64,000 nucleotides of DNA from Pomacea canaliculata (taxonomy: Eukaryota > Mollusca > Gastropoda > Architaenioglossa > Ampullariidae), in the NCBI RefSeq assembly GCF_003073045.1, contig NC_037596.1:30574184-30638183 (forward strand), given 5' to 3'. The notes below the pieces were generated by a model that was not told where the DNA came from, did not search any database, and saw nothing but the letters and a program-made list of their open reading frames with translations. How positions within the stretch are numbered: the first letter of the stretch is position 1; each line of letters opens with the position of its first letter. The position numbers and the translations under genes were made by a program. Positions 1 to 11,310 of this stretch are shown piece after piece.

Positions 1-641
1 CATTGTATGCTGTGTGTAAAAAACATGTTACTCAACAGGCCAGACGATATGCATGGTTTGTAGATAGGGGCGTATGAATCTGTCCAACACGCAACATTAC
101 TGAGAACCCTAATTATCTCTGGAACATCTCTCCTTTTACTAAAACAATAATGTCGATGTACGAATCTCCAAAAGCATGCATTCGAAAGAATAACCAACTC
201 ACTGACAAGAAGGACAGCAAACAGAAACCGTTTTCCGCCATTATTTTTTATTCTTCTACTTTTCAGATTTTTAATGTATCACAGTATTTAAAGCTTTGCA
301 TTTGGGCCAGCAGATAAACATCATAGTGATATTTGTGGTGACATCCGTTTATTAAGATTTTCTTTTTGTGATCTCATGCGTTTGTGTCCTTTGTTACTTT
401 TATGTTTGACATACAATGTAATATAGAGAGGTTTATATAAAGCTAGTAAGATGCTTCTTCTGAGGTATTCATTCTAGAGTAGAGAAAAAAAATTTTACTG
501 TTAGGTACAGTTGTTTTCATAAATTGGACATGATAGTGTTGTATGTAAATCAACAGAGGAACAGAAATGTTTTGATTTTCCAGTGTGTAGGTAATAAGAT
601 TTGCTGTAGCTCGTTACGAATTCACTTTCGTGGTTGATTAG
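1..641. other. Left flank, no gene recognised
   Basis: AT-rich sequence upstream of the first SRCR exon. I found no signal-peptide exon like those of genes B or C and no convincing open segment. The first exon of gene A, if it exists, probably lies outside the window. Confidence 0.5.
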
Positions 642-3600
642 ATGCACAGCATGAAGTCAAGCTTGTAAAGGGAACTGTCCCGTGGAATGGTTTCCTTGAG
701 ATGTTGTACAGAGGAAGATGGTACCCAGTGTGTGGCGATGGGTTTAGGAAACAAGAGACACAGGTGGTCTGCAGGATGCTGGGCTTCAAAACGTGTGTAA
801 TGTTTTGTGATCTTGGGCTTATATGCAGTGCAATTATACTTGCTTTTTCATGTTATATTTACGATAAACAGATGAAAGACTACAGTTTCTTAAGCGGTCA
901 TTTAACTTTTGTCTTATTCTAACCACTAAGCTCCATATCGATTCGAGATAATCTTTTTATTTAAGATTCAATAAGAAACAAATGTTGATGCAGAACCGCT
1001 TCTGTGTCTGTGTGTAAGTGTGTGATTTGTTAACAAACATTAAAAGGGACAATTAATTAATATCGAAAGCAAGTAGAAATAAAATGATAAAAGAATTTCA
1101 CAAATATGTTGTTTGTACTGATTTGTCATACAGGTCTCAAGTTTATACCGCGTACCTCTTATTGCACGATATGATCTACAACGGTTTGGTGTTTGACGGT
1201 GTGAGGTGTACAGGCGAGGAGACCAGCTTAGATGGGTGTCGCTATACATCAATTAGCAGTCAACAGAGGTGCCCCTATATCATTGCTATCACATGCAACT
1301 CACGTAAGAATCTGTTGTTTCTATTCTGTTCTTTTCTGTGTCGCATTATGTATCCTCAAATGGAGAAAAACAACATTGACGCATTTTTTATGCAAGACCT
1401 CCAAGAGATATCAAGCATGCAAGAATATCTAGAGACTAGGTAAAACACATGATGTATTTTCAATATTGCAACGTATATTAATTTTATAAATGATTTTTTT
1501 TTGTTGATATAAAAACGTCTTTGTCTGCACAGATACTGAAGTGGCAATGCACATATCGGCAAACTCAAAAAGATAGTGAATATCTGACGGTTTGTTACAG
1601 AAAACATACAGGTGCGATTGATCGTCATCGCACCTACCAGACGTTATGTAGAAACAGACATCGGAGTTGGTGAATGGGGGACACTGTGCGTGTCGTCTAA
1701 CAACACTGCCAGGGTCGTCTGTAGACATCTCGGCTTACCATGGTAAGTTCTTTTCTCCTGTTAGTGAACGAGTCTGTGGAAGGATGAATTACTCAGGGAA
1801 TGTTCATTTTACAATTTACACACACAGCTAAGCACATGTCTAAAAATGTTCACCTGTTACTCTATCCATTCATTCATTCTTTACTTACAATCTATCCATA
1901 TACATTTAAAGCAAAACCCTTTACATGATTTACTTCAGATGTAACAAAATATATCTTATATATTTATATAGGGGGATTAATAAACGCCTGTAATATAGTT
2001 GTTATGTTCTCATTAAGAGTATATCTATCTATATAAACACTGATCTATGAATGCTGACTGTTGTCGACTGAATTATACCATCATCTATTTATTTATCTAA
2101 CCTTGCACGATACCGATGCATAGCATAAAAGTTCTGAATTAAAAACATCTGAAGCATTTTAATTTAGAATTAATAATTATCGCAACAATTGTTTAAGGAA
2201 AAGGTATTCTGCAATGTTTAGGCTTGGTGCGACGACGGTTATAAGTCCACACGTTGTGATCGGTGGTGATTTCCCATCTTGCCTTGGGAATGAGACTAGC
2301 ATCATTGAGTGTCAGCACGAGACGTCTAGTGAGTGCTGGGGTTACAACATCACTTGCAGTGATTGTAAGAACTTGTTTTTATAAAAGTAAAACTCATCAA
2401 CGTGTGTACAATTTGTATGTCAGGTTTAACGAATGGAACTACATGTTTTGCATATGAAATACAGAAATAAAATATTGTTGCTGTTCCAGTCTCATATTAG
2501 GCTAAATGTGCAAATGCAGTTAACTAAAGGGATGCAACGTTTTATTAAAAAAAGAGACAACTACAACTGCCTCTTTAACAGTAGATGTTTTACTTTGATT
2601 ATTTTATTTTCATTTGAAATTCTTTTTATAAACTAAATATTTTGAAAAATGCACTCGGTGATAAGTCTGATCTTTATACTCTCCTATTTTTTAAATAAAT
2701 ATTTATAATAAACCTTTCTTATCCTTAATGTTTTCGTTTTTTTTTTTTTGCTTTTTTTGTCACTTCAATCAATAATGTTAAGGTTTACCTTGACTCACAC
2801 CTTATATCCTTTTAGAAACGTAATGAAAAGGATTAATCGATATCGTTTATGTTAAAGAAAATATGACAACTGAATAGAAAGAACTAAAAGCTTTAAGTTG
2901 TTGATGCCGTGAGGAAAAAAGGGGGTTATCGATGTAATATTTAGCTCTTCTTCATATACAATTTTTAGTTACCATATATATATATATCATCAAATTTTTT
3001 GCTGTAGAACATGTTATAAGGAGCGGTGACACATGACGTAGTTAGCTAAGTCTTTCTGCAGAGACAAATTAATTTTTACTTTAATGTCGCTCACAGTTTC
3101 AAGTATTTTTAACAGCTCCTGTCAACATCCACACAAACAGTCTCAGATATCCTGTAATGGAGGAAACCAATGCTACTTTAAAGTGTGAGAGCAATAAGCG
3201 GTCTGATGTAATAAAGTACACGTGGCCAGAAAATGCAGGCGGGTTCCCTGATGGCAGTAGCCTGATCATCACTAGAGTGACCAGGGAACACAATGGAAGT
3301 CGAGTGAGGTGTGAGGCGATGTACAGTGATGGTGAAGTTTTCTCCAGTGACACACTGCAATTACAGGTTTACTGTGAGTATTGGGCGTCCAACGGCAATG
3401 AATGTTGTGAATATGTGTAGTTTTATTACGCGTTTCAAGTTAAATATTCGCTAAATACGGACTAAAAAAAGTGACTAGGCTACTGATTAAAGTGGTTTAT
3501 GTACATGCCGCCATTAGTTGATCTTTTTTTTCCGTGCGTGCGTGTGTTTGTATTTGTATATGTAAAGCAGTGAACAGGTGTCAAAAGAAATGGTTATTTT

Positions 3601-4003
3601 GGGTTAAAGGGAGATGTCAAAAACACTCTAGTCCACTCTAAGACACCTTAGGCTTATTGAATAGATTATATGTGCGATGAATCTCGCTGTATCTGTTTGT
3701 TTACAGATCGCCCGGTTATCAGGATAACACGGAGTGACAATCAGGGTCAGCCACTGTCCACCTACTCTGAGGTCATCAAGGGTCACAATGTGACGTTTGT
3801 GTGTGACGCTGACAGCAACCCGCCTCCTGCTTCCATCACGTGGTCAGGGAAAGTGAGCAGCTCTACTGGGGAGCTACACATCATAGCAGCACAGCAGACG
3901 ATACACGACGGTAACTACACCTGTACCGTGGTCACTGAGACAGATGATGATGATAAACGTCTCCCACTGAGAGCATCTTACCAGCTTGCTTTTATCGTTA
4001 AAG
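642..4003 (+). CDS. Gene A: SRCR-SRCR-Ig-Ig receptor-like gene (partial)
   Basis: Six exons join in phase: 642-792 and 1134-1303 (SRCR 1), 1601-1742 and 2222-2364 (SRCR 2), 3116-3373 (Ig 1), 3707-4003 (Ig 2). SRCR 1 contains the family signature VCRMLGF; SRCR 2 has WGTLC and VVCRHLGLPW. Each SRCR is split over two exons, the usual layout of group A SRCR domains. The Ig domains show the paired cysteines (LKCES to VRCEAMY; FVCDADSN to NYTCTVV) and N-glycosylation sites. The family acts in extracellular ligand binding; the ligand here is unknown. Exon phases match paralogues B and C. No stop or frameshift is seen in these exons. The signal peptide is missing, probably left of the window, and the Ig 3, Ig 4 and membrane exons found in B and C are not recognisable before gene B. 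It may be a secreted form, a truncated gene, or a gene with diverged 3' exons. Confidence 0.8.
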
Positions 4004-4643
4004 GTAATATTATCTTTATCTCTCTCTCAGCGATACGTATTGTATATTTTCTGCCAGTGATAAGAGATAATGTATTTAGAAACACAGTCTATTTGTCTCT
4101 TCTTTTTTTTTTGTTTGTAAAAATGTCATAGAAAGAGTGCAGATTTTACTCATTATGTAATTAGTCCTGTTTTTTTAAATATATTTTTAAGTGTTTAGTG
4201 AAGAAGCATAGCTATAAGCACACGTTACAAAAATTATATAGGGAGAGTAGTTAATACACTTTTAAATTATTATCTATCGTTACCAAACTATTCAAACTAC
4301 TCTTATTGTTATAGCAACATTTTGCTAAAATAATTATTAAAATCCAAGGGTCTGGCCCTTGTGAACCTATAGTAGTAGAGCAAGTTAAAAGATATTCTGT
4401 ACTGTTCTGTGAAAAACCCTTTGCAGTTTATCGCTTTTTCGATTCTTCAGAAAAAAAGAAAGACAAATTAAGTGATTTCATTAGAGTTGCATTTCACTAC
4501 ACGTGTAGATAAAACACCTTTATGGTTGATTAACTGGAGATCTTAATGAAAACAGGTATAGTCAGCGCAAAACTTGTTTTCATAATGGCTAGAAGTTACT
4601 TATGTCGCTGCGTACCCCTGTATAACCCTTGCATTACCCCTAG

Positions 4644-4798
4644 CGGTAGGCGTACCACCGGTTGTGAACCGCGGATGTGGACAGCTTCGTCGCTGGCGTG
4701 CGACCATACAGCCGGGGTCAGGCGGGGTCACATACAGCATCAAAGCATTGACGGCGCAGGGCAACACTCTGCACACACCTCTGCAATTTGATTCGTAA
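4644..4798 (+). other. GC-rich open segment, candidate last exon of gene A
   Basis: A GC-rich island in AT-rich DNA. An AG acceptor at 4642-4643 gives phase 1, matching the phase-1 donor of gene A Ig 2. The frame runs about 51 codons and includes WRATIQPGSGGVTYSIKAL, ending at a TAA (4796-4798) just before a CA repeat. The WRATI...GGVTYSIKA pattern faintly recalls the N-terminal beta-domain of sialate O-acetylesterases, where a similar stretch precedes the catalytic serine; that is weak and by eye. It may be a soluble C-terminus of gene A, or an unrelated gene fragment. No polyadenylation signal was identified. Confidence 0.25.
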
Positions 4799-4920
<122 letters not shown>

Positions 4921-5649
4921 ACATAGTGTATCGTGTATTTTCCGATTTTTGAAACTCCGATCGTAATGACGAGGAAAATTTGAAACCTTCCAATCGTGGT
5001 TTGCCCTGAGTGAAGGCTGGGTTCTGACGACAGAAGTACATCTGAGGTAAGTGAAACAGCAGTAAGTAATCAAGGTACAGACTATTGCTGGCCTTAATCT
5101 TAGGTCACTTTGAATTCACCTTCGATCAAGTCAGATGTAAAGCTTTGTCTAAAGACTTTGTGAAATCGTACTTTGTAAAGCAGAAGAAACTAATTTGCAG
5201 AACATGATGTAACTTTAGTGTGTGAAACGCTGTAATAATTATTAGTGTTAACTTTTTTTCATTACTGTTGGTAGTATTATTCAGCTGTGTGTTTATATCT
5301 GGAGAATATTCATCTTGGAAAATAAATCAAGTACAACATTATGGATGAGGACAGGGTAGGCATGGCATGGCAATAGCATTATTTTAATAACCTCGTGCCA
5401 TAACCGATATTGTTGGAGGATGGATAGGAAAAGTCAGTTATTCTTTTCAAATACAATGGTACAGAAAAAAGATAATACTACAGTAATTAGAATTATAACA
5501 CGTCGAAAGTCTCAAAGTAAGTTTTTCATAAAATGTTTTGATTAGTGATCTTTATAAACCATATGGGAAAAATAGTAACAATATTAATAACCCATGAGAT
5601 AATGTCCTTCCCGAGCATATTTCACTGCATACTTAGAATCCTTCTTCTT

Positions 5650-5745
5650 ATAATATAATAATATAATATAATAATGATAAGATAAAAAATATAATAATAT
5701 GATAAAATAATATGATAATATAATATAATAATATGATAAAAATTT
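5650..5745. repeat. AT-rich (ATAAT)n low-complexity tract
   Basis: Irregular tandem ATA/ATAAT units with occasional GATAA. Confidence 0.8.
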
Positions 5746-6529
5746 TACTTGTAGATAACATACTCATACGAAGGCACACGCACGAACAATCACACACACA
5801 CACACAGAACCGCGATAAAGATAGATGCGCATATTATTGTCAAATCGGAAACAGAAGCTTCAGTGATTAATTACTTTTTCTTTATTTCAGTATTGACAGA
5901 GTTAAACTCGTGGAACTGAAACAGCAGTAATGGTGTGTATTAGTTATCTACATTAAAACACAATTATTTTTATTAAATTCAAGACTTATCTATATACACA
6001 TTACATCAATGCTGAAAATTCATTGTTATATAACCATTCCATTATCACTTTGTTTGAAGTAGATCAACCGGGAAAACATCATTCTTCTTTTTGGCAATCG
6101 TTCGTTCCTGTACTGGCGGAGGGGTTTTTCTGACTGCTACAGTGATCTTCTTGATATGTCGGTAGAGATGTGACTTTATCACTTGTTGTCGATAAGCAAC
6201 TTTTTCTGGTTTAAATGCTAAAAATTTCATAAACGAAACTTTACAGACTATTAATGCCTTTAATTAATTAGAAATTTTAAACTTTTTCTTTAAAAAAGTT
6301 CATTGCTCAGAGACTTACAATGAAATAGCAGACAGTGAAAGTCATGTGAGTTGAATTTTTCACTACGTATTTTCCTGTTTCAGAAATTGTCGGTTATCTC
6401 CCTTACCCAAGATGAGGACCTAACACACGTTCACTCTACATGTGCTACAGTGTTCTACACAAAGTAGTCTACACAATGAAAGAAACTGAGGTCTCCACAC
6501 ACAGCTTAGACACATATTTTGACTAAAGG

Positions 6530-6667
6530 AACAGGTCGAGGAAGTCTTCATATGAAATCCGGATTAACAACGACTGTGAGAACTCAGCAGACTATGTGAC
6601 GACTGATAGTCTTAAAGATATGCTCGTCAATCTTTCAAAGCTTATAATAATACAGGAAAAACAATCT
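6530..6667 (+). other. Possible cytoplasmic-tail exon, unassigned
   Basis: After an AG at about 6533, one frame stays open to a TAG near 6670 and reads SSYEIRINND, then ENSADYVTTDSLKDMLVNL. It holds tyrosines in acidic surroundings and a SLKDM stretch that faintly recalls LSLEDM in the gene B tail and LSLQDI in gene C. It could be a diverged tail exon of gene A, but no membrane exon was found to link them. Confidence 0.15.
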
Positions 6668-9600
6668 TAGCTTTCAAATAATTATTTCACTCGAAACGGT
6701 ATTTGTATACCGAAGAAATGTGAAGACTATCAAAACAAAATATTCAAAGTTAGTGTAGCTGCTGAAAAATTTGCTGTCAGTGATAAATAAATGTTGGTAA
6801 CAAAACACAAACCGCAAAATTTATTACAAAGAGAATGAGTCGACTTCCTTCACTCTATGTGTAGATTGAAGAGGGTTGCAGACATTAGCCTCTCAATCTT
6901 CTTTAACATCTTCTATGAGACATACAACCGTGTGTTGATTATTTACTTGAGGCCGATATTCCATCAGGAGCCCAGCCATCCCTTCATTACTAGATGGTGT
7001 GCAACAGTCAAATAAAACCTTTTTGCAGCTGTAACAAAAATATTCCCACTTGCGACATATTGTAGCGCCTTACTTGTGGCGAGTACAAAGCTGACAAAGA
7101 ACGTTAACCAGTGTAACATTGCGTACAGTGATTACGTCCCTTGGTACACGTTAATTATAATTTCTCGCTGCGATAATGGTCGCCTGTTGCTGACACAGGT
7201 ACTCAGCTCAATGATACATATGCTCGCGCGCGCATGCACACACCTACACATAAGTATACGAACGTACAAAGAAAAATCACTTACACAAATTCTTTACGAG
7301 TTGTCACACACAAAGACGGACACAAAAATCAAACAGCTGTACTCATAAAGTTTCCTGCACTATAAAACATATGTACACATGAGTGGAAGGTATGAAAAAT
7401 AAAGAAAAAAGTGCGTCTACAGGTCAGACATTAAAACATCGAAGGTGGTAGTTGTGAGAAGTGATGGTGACAAACTATTACAAACACTGAGGCCAGAGAA
7501 GGAACAAGAGCGGCAGCAAAAGTATCCTGTGTGACACGTGACATATACCGGAGGCTGACATGAGTAAGTGGAGAGGTCCACTGGGCTGAGAAGATGTTAT
7601 TAAATTAAATGCTGCTTAGCTTCTAAATGCTTGCACGATTGAAGACTTTGGTGCAATCTGTCATCCTCGTCACAGTTGTGTATGGCCTGGGTATATCACA
7701 GATGTGTTCAATCTTTTGCACGAGCTTGAAAGAGCCCGGATGTACATTTCTAGATTGGACTAGTGGATAAGTGTCTGATCGGATGCAAACCACAGCTACA
7801 GTCTTAAGGTATTAGTTTCAAGGGATGCTGGCGCACTCGCTGTTTCCAAGTAAAATAAGGAATCCACACACACACGCGAGCGCACGCACTTACATACATA
7901 TACATAAACACATAAACACATAATACATTATATATAAATATTTCTTTATGACCTAATATAAACGGAGTTATTAAAACCCCGTGCATTTTTGTCTGCTTTA
8001 TTCAAATTCCATTCTTTTGCCTATTTGTTAATTCCCTTTTGTTTAAGTCAGTACAACGCATTGGTAAACAGATGGATATTTCTGTTTCTATCAACACACA
8101 AACTATTTTATTTTAAATAGATTGCAAGCTTTTGCTGTGACGTCATTAGTGTACTGGTAAGACTCCTTTCTTTTCGTCCTGAATGATCTCACGTGCACAG
8201 GCTGCGAGCATCTATACATTTCTATACATGATGCGAGCCTAGGTTACATCAATGTAACAATTAATACAAGCACGGCATGGTCGAACATATAAGTCCACGA
8301 ACGCCCTGCAGCACTTCAACACTCCTCACCAAAGTATTACAATTTCTTCACCCGAAGTGGATGGTCGACCACTTCCGGCATGATCTCGGCTTTACATTTC
8401 TATACAGGCTGCGAGCTGCTGACGACAAGCAGACGTGATTGTCCCGCCAGCCAGACATGTAGAGCTAACGGATATATAAACGCCAATTTTCATCAGTAAC
8501 ACTCACGCTCATTACACTGTGAGTACATCCGGAAAAGGTCACTTCTGATTGGACAATCTGAAGTCTTTGCCGGGTCTCTCTCTCAGCTCTCATGAGCTCG
8601 AGTGAATAATTCGCATCCTGTCTTCCAAACACCAGGGACTGTTCCCGTGTGACTGATTACTGTCTAGGAGTGTTTGTGGTTAGAACGACAGCACTTACAA
8701 TTTTCTAAAAAGACGCTTTTCCTACTAAACATTAATTGTTTAAAAGTAATTGCTTGTATATATATATTTAGCTTTGAGCTTATTCATTTTCTTCTTCAAG
8801 CCACTAAATGGTGTTGAGTGGCGATACTTTAGGATTTTATATACGAAGATATAAGAACAATATATCGAAGGTGGAACTGAAGTTGTGTCATGCAGTGTTT
8901 GTGGGACTGACAGTTGATGATGACTCAAAAGGAAGATCAGTTCCGTTTCACCCCTGAACTCACGTAACTCAGTCTGCGGATGATTTTTTGCGACTTTTAT
9001 TTTTTTCGACGAACACCAGGACCACAGCCACTGCAGACTTTGTGTTTGATGTCCTGCCAGTCAGTCTGACATTCCTGTCAGTCTATCGCATCAGATATCA
9101 TCATGTACAGGCTCATCGCATCTTGTCTCATATGTTATCTCTTGATTCAACGATCGGGTAAGTAAAACATACATGTGGTTGTTGCATGGTGTTCCTTTCA
9201 CGTGTGTGTATATCCATAGCCAACTTCTTTAATGTTTTCAGTTAAGGTTCAATTAGCTGCCTTTAATAAAGTGATAGAATCTGTACAAAGTAATAGATAC
9301 TCTAACCATATCATGTTTCCTTAACATTTAGGTATTACTTATTTCTTAAGTAATATATATATATAGATACACACAAGACACTTAACATTTGAAAAAATTA
9401 ATGTTATCAACATTATGATTTGACAGTCATGGTATTTGGTTCTGCGTTACTTAGCTGTTTAATGTTGTGTAAACGTTTTAGCTGAAACTGATAAAGGAGA
9501 ATAAAAGTATCTTTATCAGACAAAAACGTAAAACATGGGTATGGACAATGAAACTAGTCTATAGTGGAATTGGTATGTTGAAGTATACATCTGCCGTCAC

Positions 9601-10289
9601 ATTGTCAGTTTTGTTACTTGCTGTTCTGCCATCTTTGTAGATGTAGACATATTTATAGTCGAAGGACGCGCATAAGAATTACACAAATACATTAAATTAT
9701 ACAAATATCCAAGCTCTGATGTTCACAACCGTTATCTCCACGGTCTGGCGTTTCCGGTCTGAATGATAGAACGGAACTAAAATGGGAAGTGAAGAAATTA
9801 AAGAGATTGAAGTCAAGGGCTTGTTCATGAACTGGCTGTTTCAAAAGGCACACACACACTTAGAAACTTTGTGCTCGGTTGAGTCTTCAGTTGTGTTTCC
9901 GATCAAAAAGAAGGATTCTAAAGGCTGCTTTTCATTGTGCGACATCGGCAACTCTAAATTCCTTTATACATTCTTGTACATTTTCTTTTTTTGTTTTTTT
10001 TGTTTTTTTTTTTTCTCCCGTGCTGGGTACTCGACGTGTGTGATGGCAATAATCTTCTGCACGAACTTTGCTATATTTTTAGTGCACTTCTGACTGCGGA
10101 TGTATCCTCATTAAGAGCCAGCCTCCAGTTTCATTACTCCTACTCTTTCTTCTTCTTCTTTGCTCCTCCCTCTCTGTTATCTGGAGTTTTCTTGCACTAC
10201 ATGTCGACACTCCTGCTTCCTCCATCTTGTTTTGTGGCAAGACTAATGACTAGGAGGCATGGGGATACAATTTTCGACTCCGCAGATAT

Positions 10290-11310
10290 ATTTGTTTGTT
10301 GACATTCACCAAAACATGACAACGACTGATGTCGATATTACCGGCTTCTGTGGTCCACTCACATCAGACAGACCTGCCACAATTACTGGGAAAGCGCATG
10401 GTAGAGGAGTCTGTTGCTATGTCAACAAAAAGAACGGTATGATGAGCAATACATTCTACCAAATCCTGGACTGCTGAGATGTTGCCACATTACAACACTG
10501 TTTTAAGTGTACCAATTGAGATGTTTTTAGATGCATGTCAGAATCATGACGACTTCGTAAATGCAATCTCCTGATATATATATATTGCATTATTTCATCG
10601 AAACAGTTTGTTCTTTACCCAAACAACAAACCATAGATGACCAAGAGCTTAAAAGATGTGGAATAAAAGAAAAATAATTCTTTTTTGTGGGGTCTGCCCA
10701 TGACCAGAAAAGCATGGGACATAATTTTCGAATGCTATCGGTCAGCCCAGGGTAAAGTATATGGCTAAAATATAGTCTTAATTTGGCACTGGTAAAATTT
10801 GAGCAGCTTGGCAGGAACTCAAGAATATGGCCAAAGTTGAAGTTTGATTTAAAGGCTTACATCTCCATCTCAGTTGTTGACAGTGTGGCCCTACCTAGCG
10901 CTTTCATTACTCGTTTCGAGAAACATTACTTCTCCGTGCAAATTAAAGATGTGCTCAAGTTCTTGTCATCTTGTCCCAGAGGGTTAAGAAATCAGTCAAA
11001 ACAAGTTGTGAAGCTGTTTAAGAGAAAAAAGATTGGCAATGATTTATGGTCAAGGGGTAATTTTGCAGCAGATTACTACTTCGCGCAATGACTTGGAAGC
11101 ATATTCCTACACTTATTTTAGCAATCTGTGCAGTGACTTTTTTTATCTCCGCTGCTTGGTACTCGTCTGTTGTACCAGTTTTGAAGAAAGCTTCAGCCCA
11201 TAGTCTCAATTGTCTGTTTGGCGAATATGGAAATGTACTTTTAATACTTTGATATCACTGTGCCCCGAATTGCTCTCTGGGATAAATAAAGTGCCATCTT
11301 AAGTCAAATA
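10290..11310 (+). mobile_element. Decayed non-LTR retrotransposon (LINE) fragment
   Basis: Near 10300-10440 the translation DVDITGFCGPLTSDRPATI followed by TGKAHGRGVCCYVN matches the apurinic-endonuclease pattern of Jockey/CR1-type LINEs (D-x-P-G-F, R-x-D-R, GKxxGGGVCxYxN). Near 11250-11300 is a typical LINE 3' tail, CTCTGGGATAAATAAAGTG. The part between has a 102-codon open frame (10783-11091) I could not assign. Most of the reverse transcriptase is missing. It lies in intron 1 of gene B, which is about 2.2 kb long. Whether both pieces come from one insertion is inference. Confidence 0.5.

Larger units (their letters stand above)
4921..9102. other. Spacer between genes A and B
   Basis: No full gene recognised. 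It holds an AT-rich (ATA/ATAAT)n tract near 5650-5745, a consensus donor (GAGGTAAGT) near 5043 with a short open segment before it, and an open frame near 6530-6660 that could be a cytoplasmic exon. The last kilobase should hold the promoter and 5' UTR of gene B; an AP-1-like TGACTCA lies at 8921-8927. Confidence 0.4.

Noticed and set aside
4004-4131. Hydrophobic read-through of gene A Ig 2 into its intron as a membrane anchor
   Set aside because: The donor GGTAATAT is usable, the hydrophobic runs are split by charged residues, and nothing similar is conserved in B or C.
6045-6230. Minus-strand 61-codon ORF
   Set aside because: No family signature or partner exon.
10783-11091. 102-codon ORF as a host gene
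   Set aside because: It lies inside gene B intron 1 between LINE-like pieces and shows no domain; more likely transposon debris.
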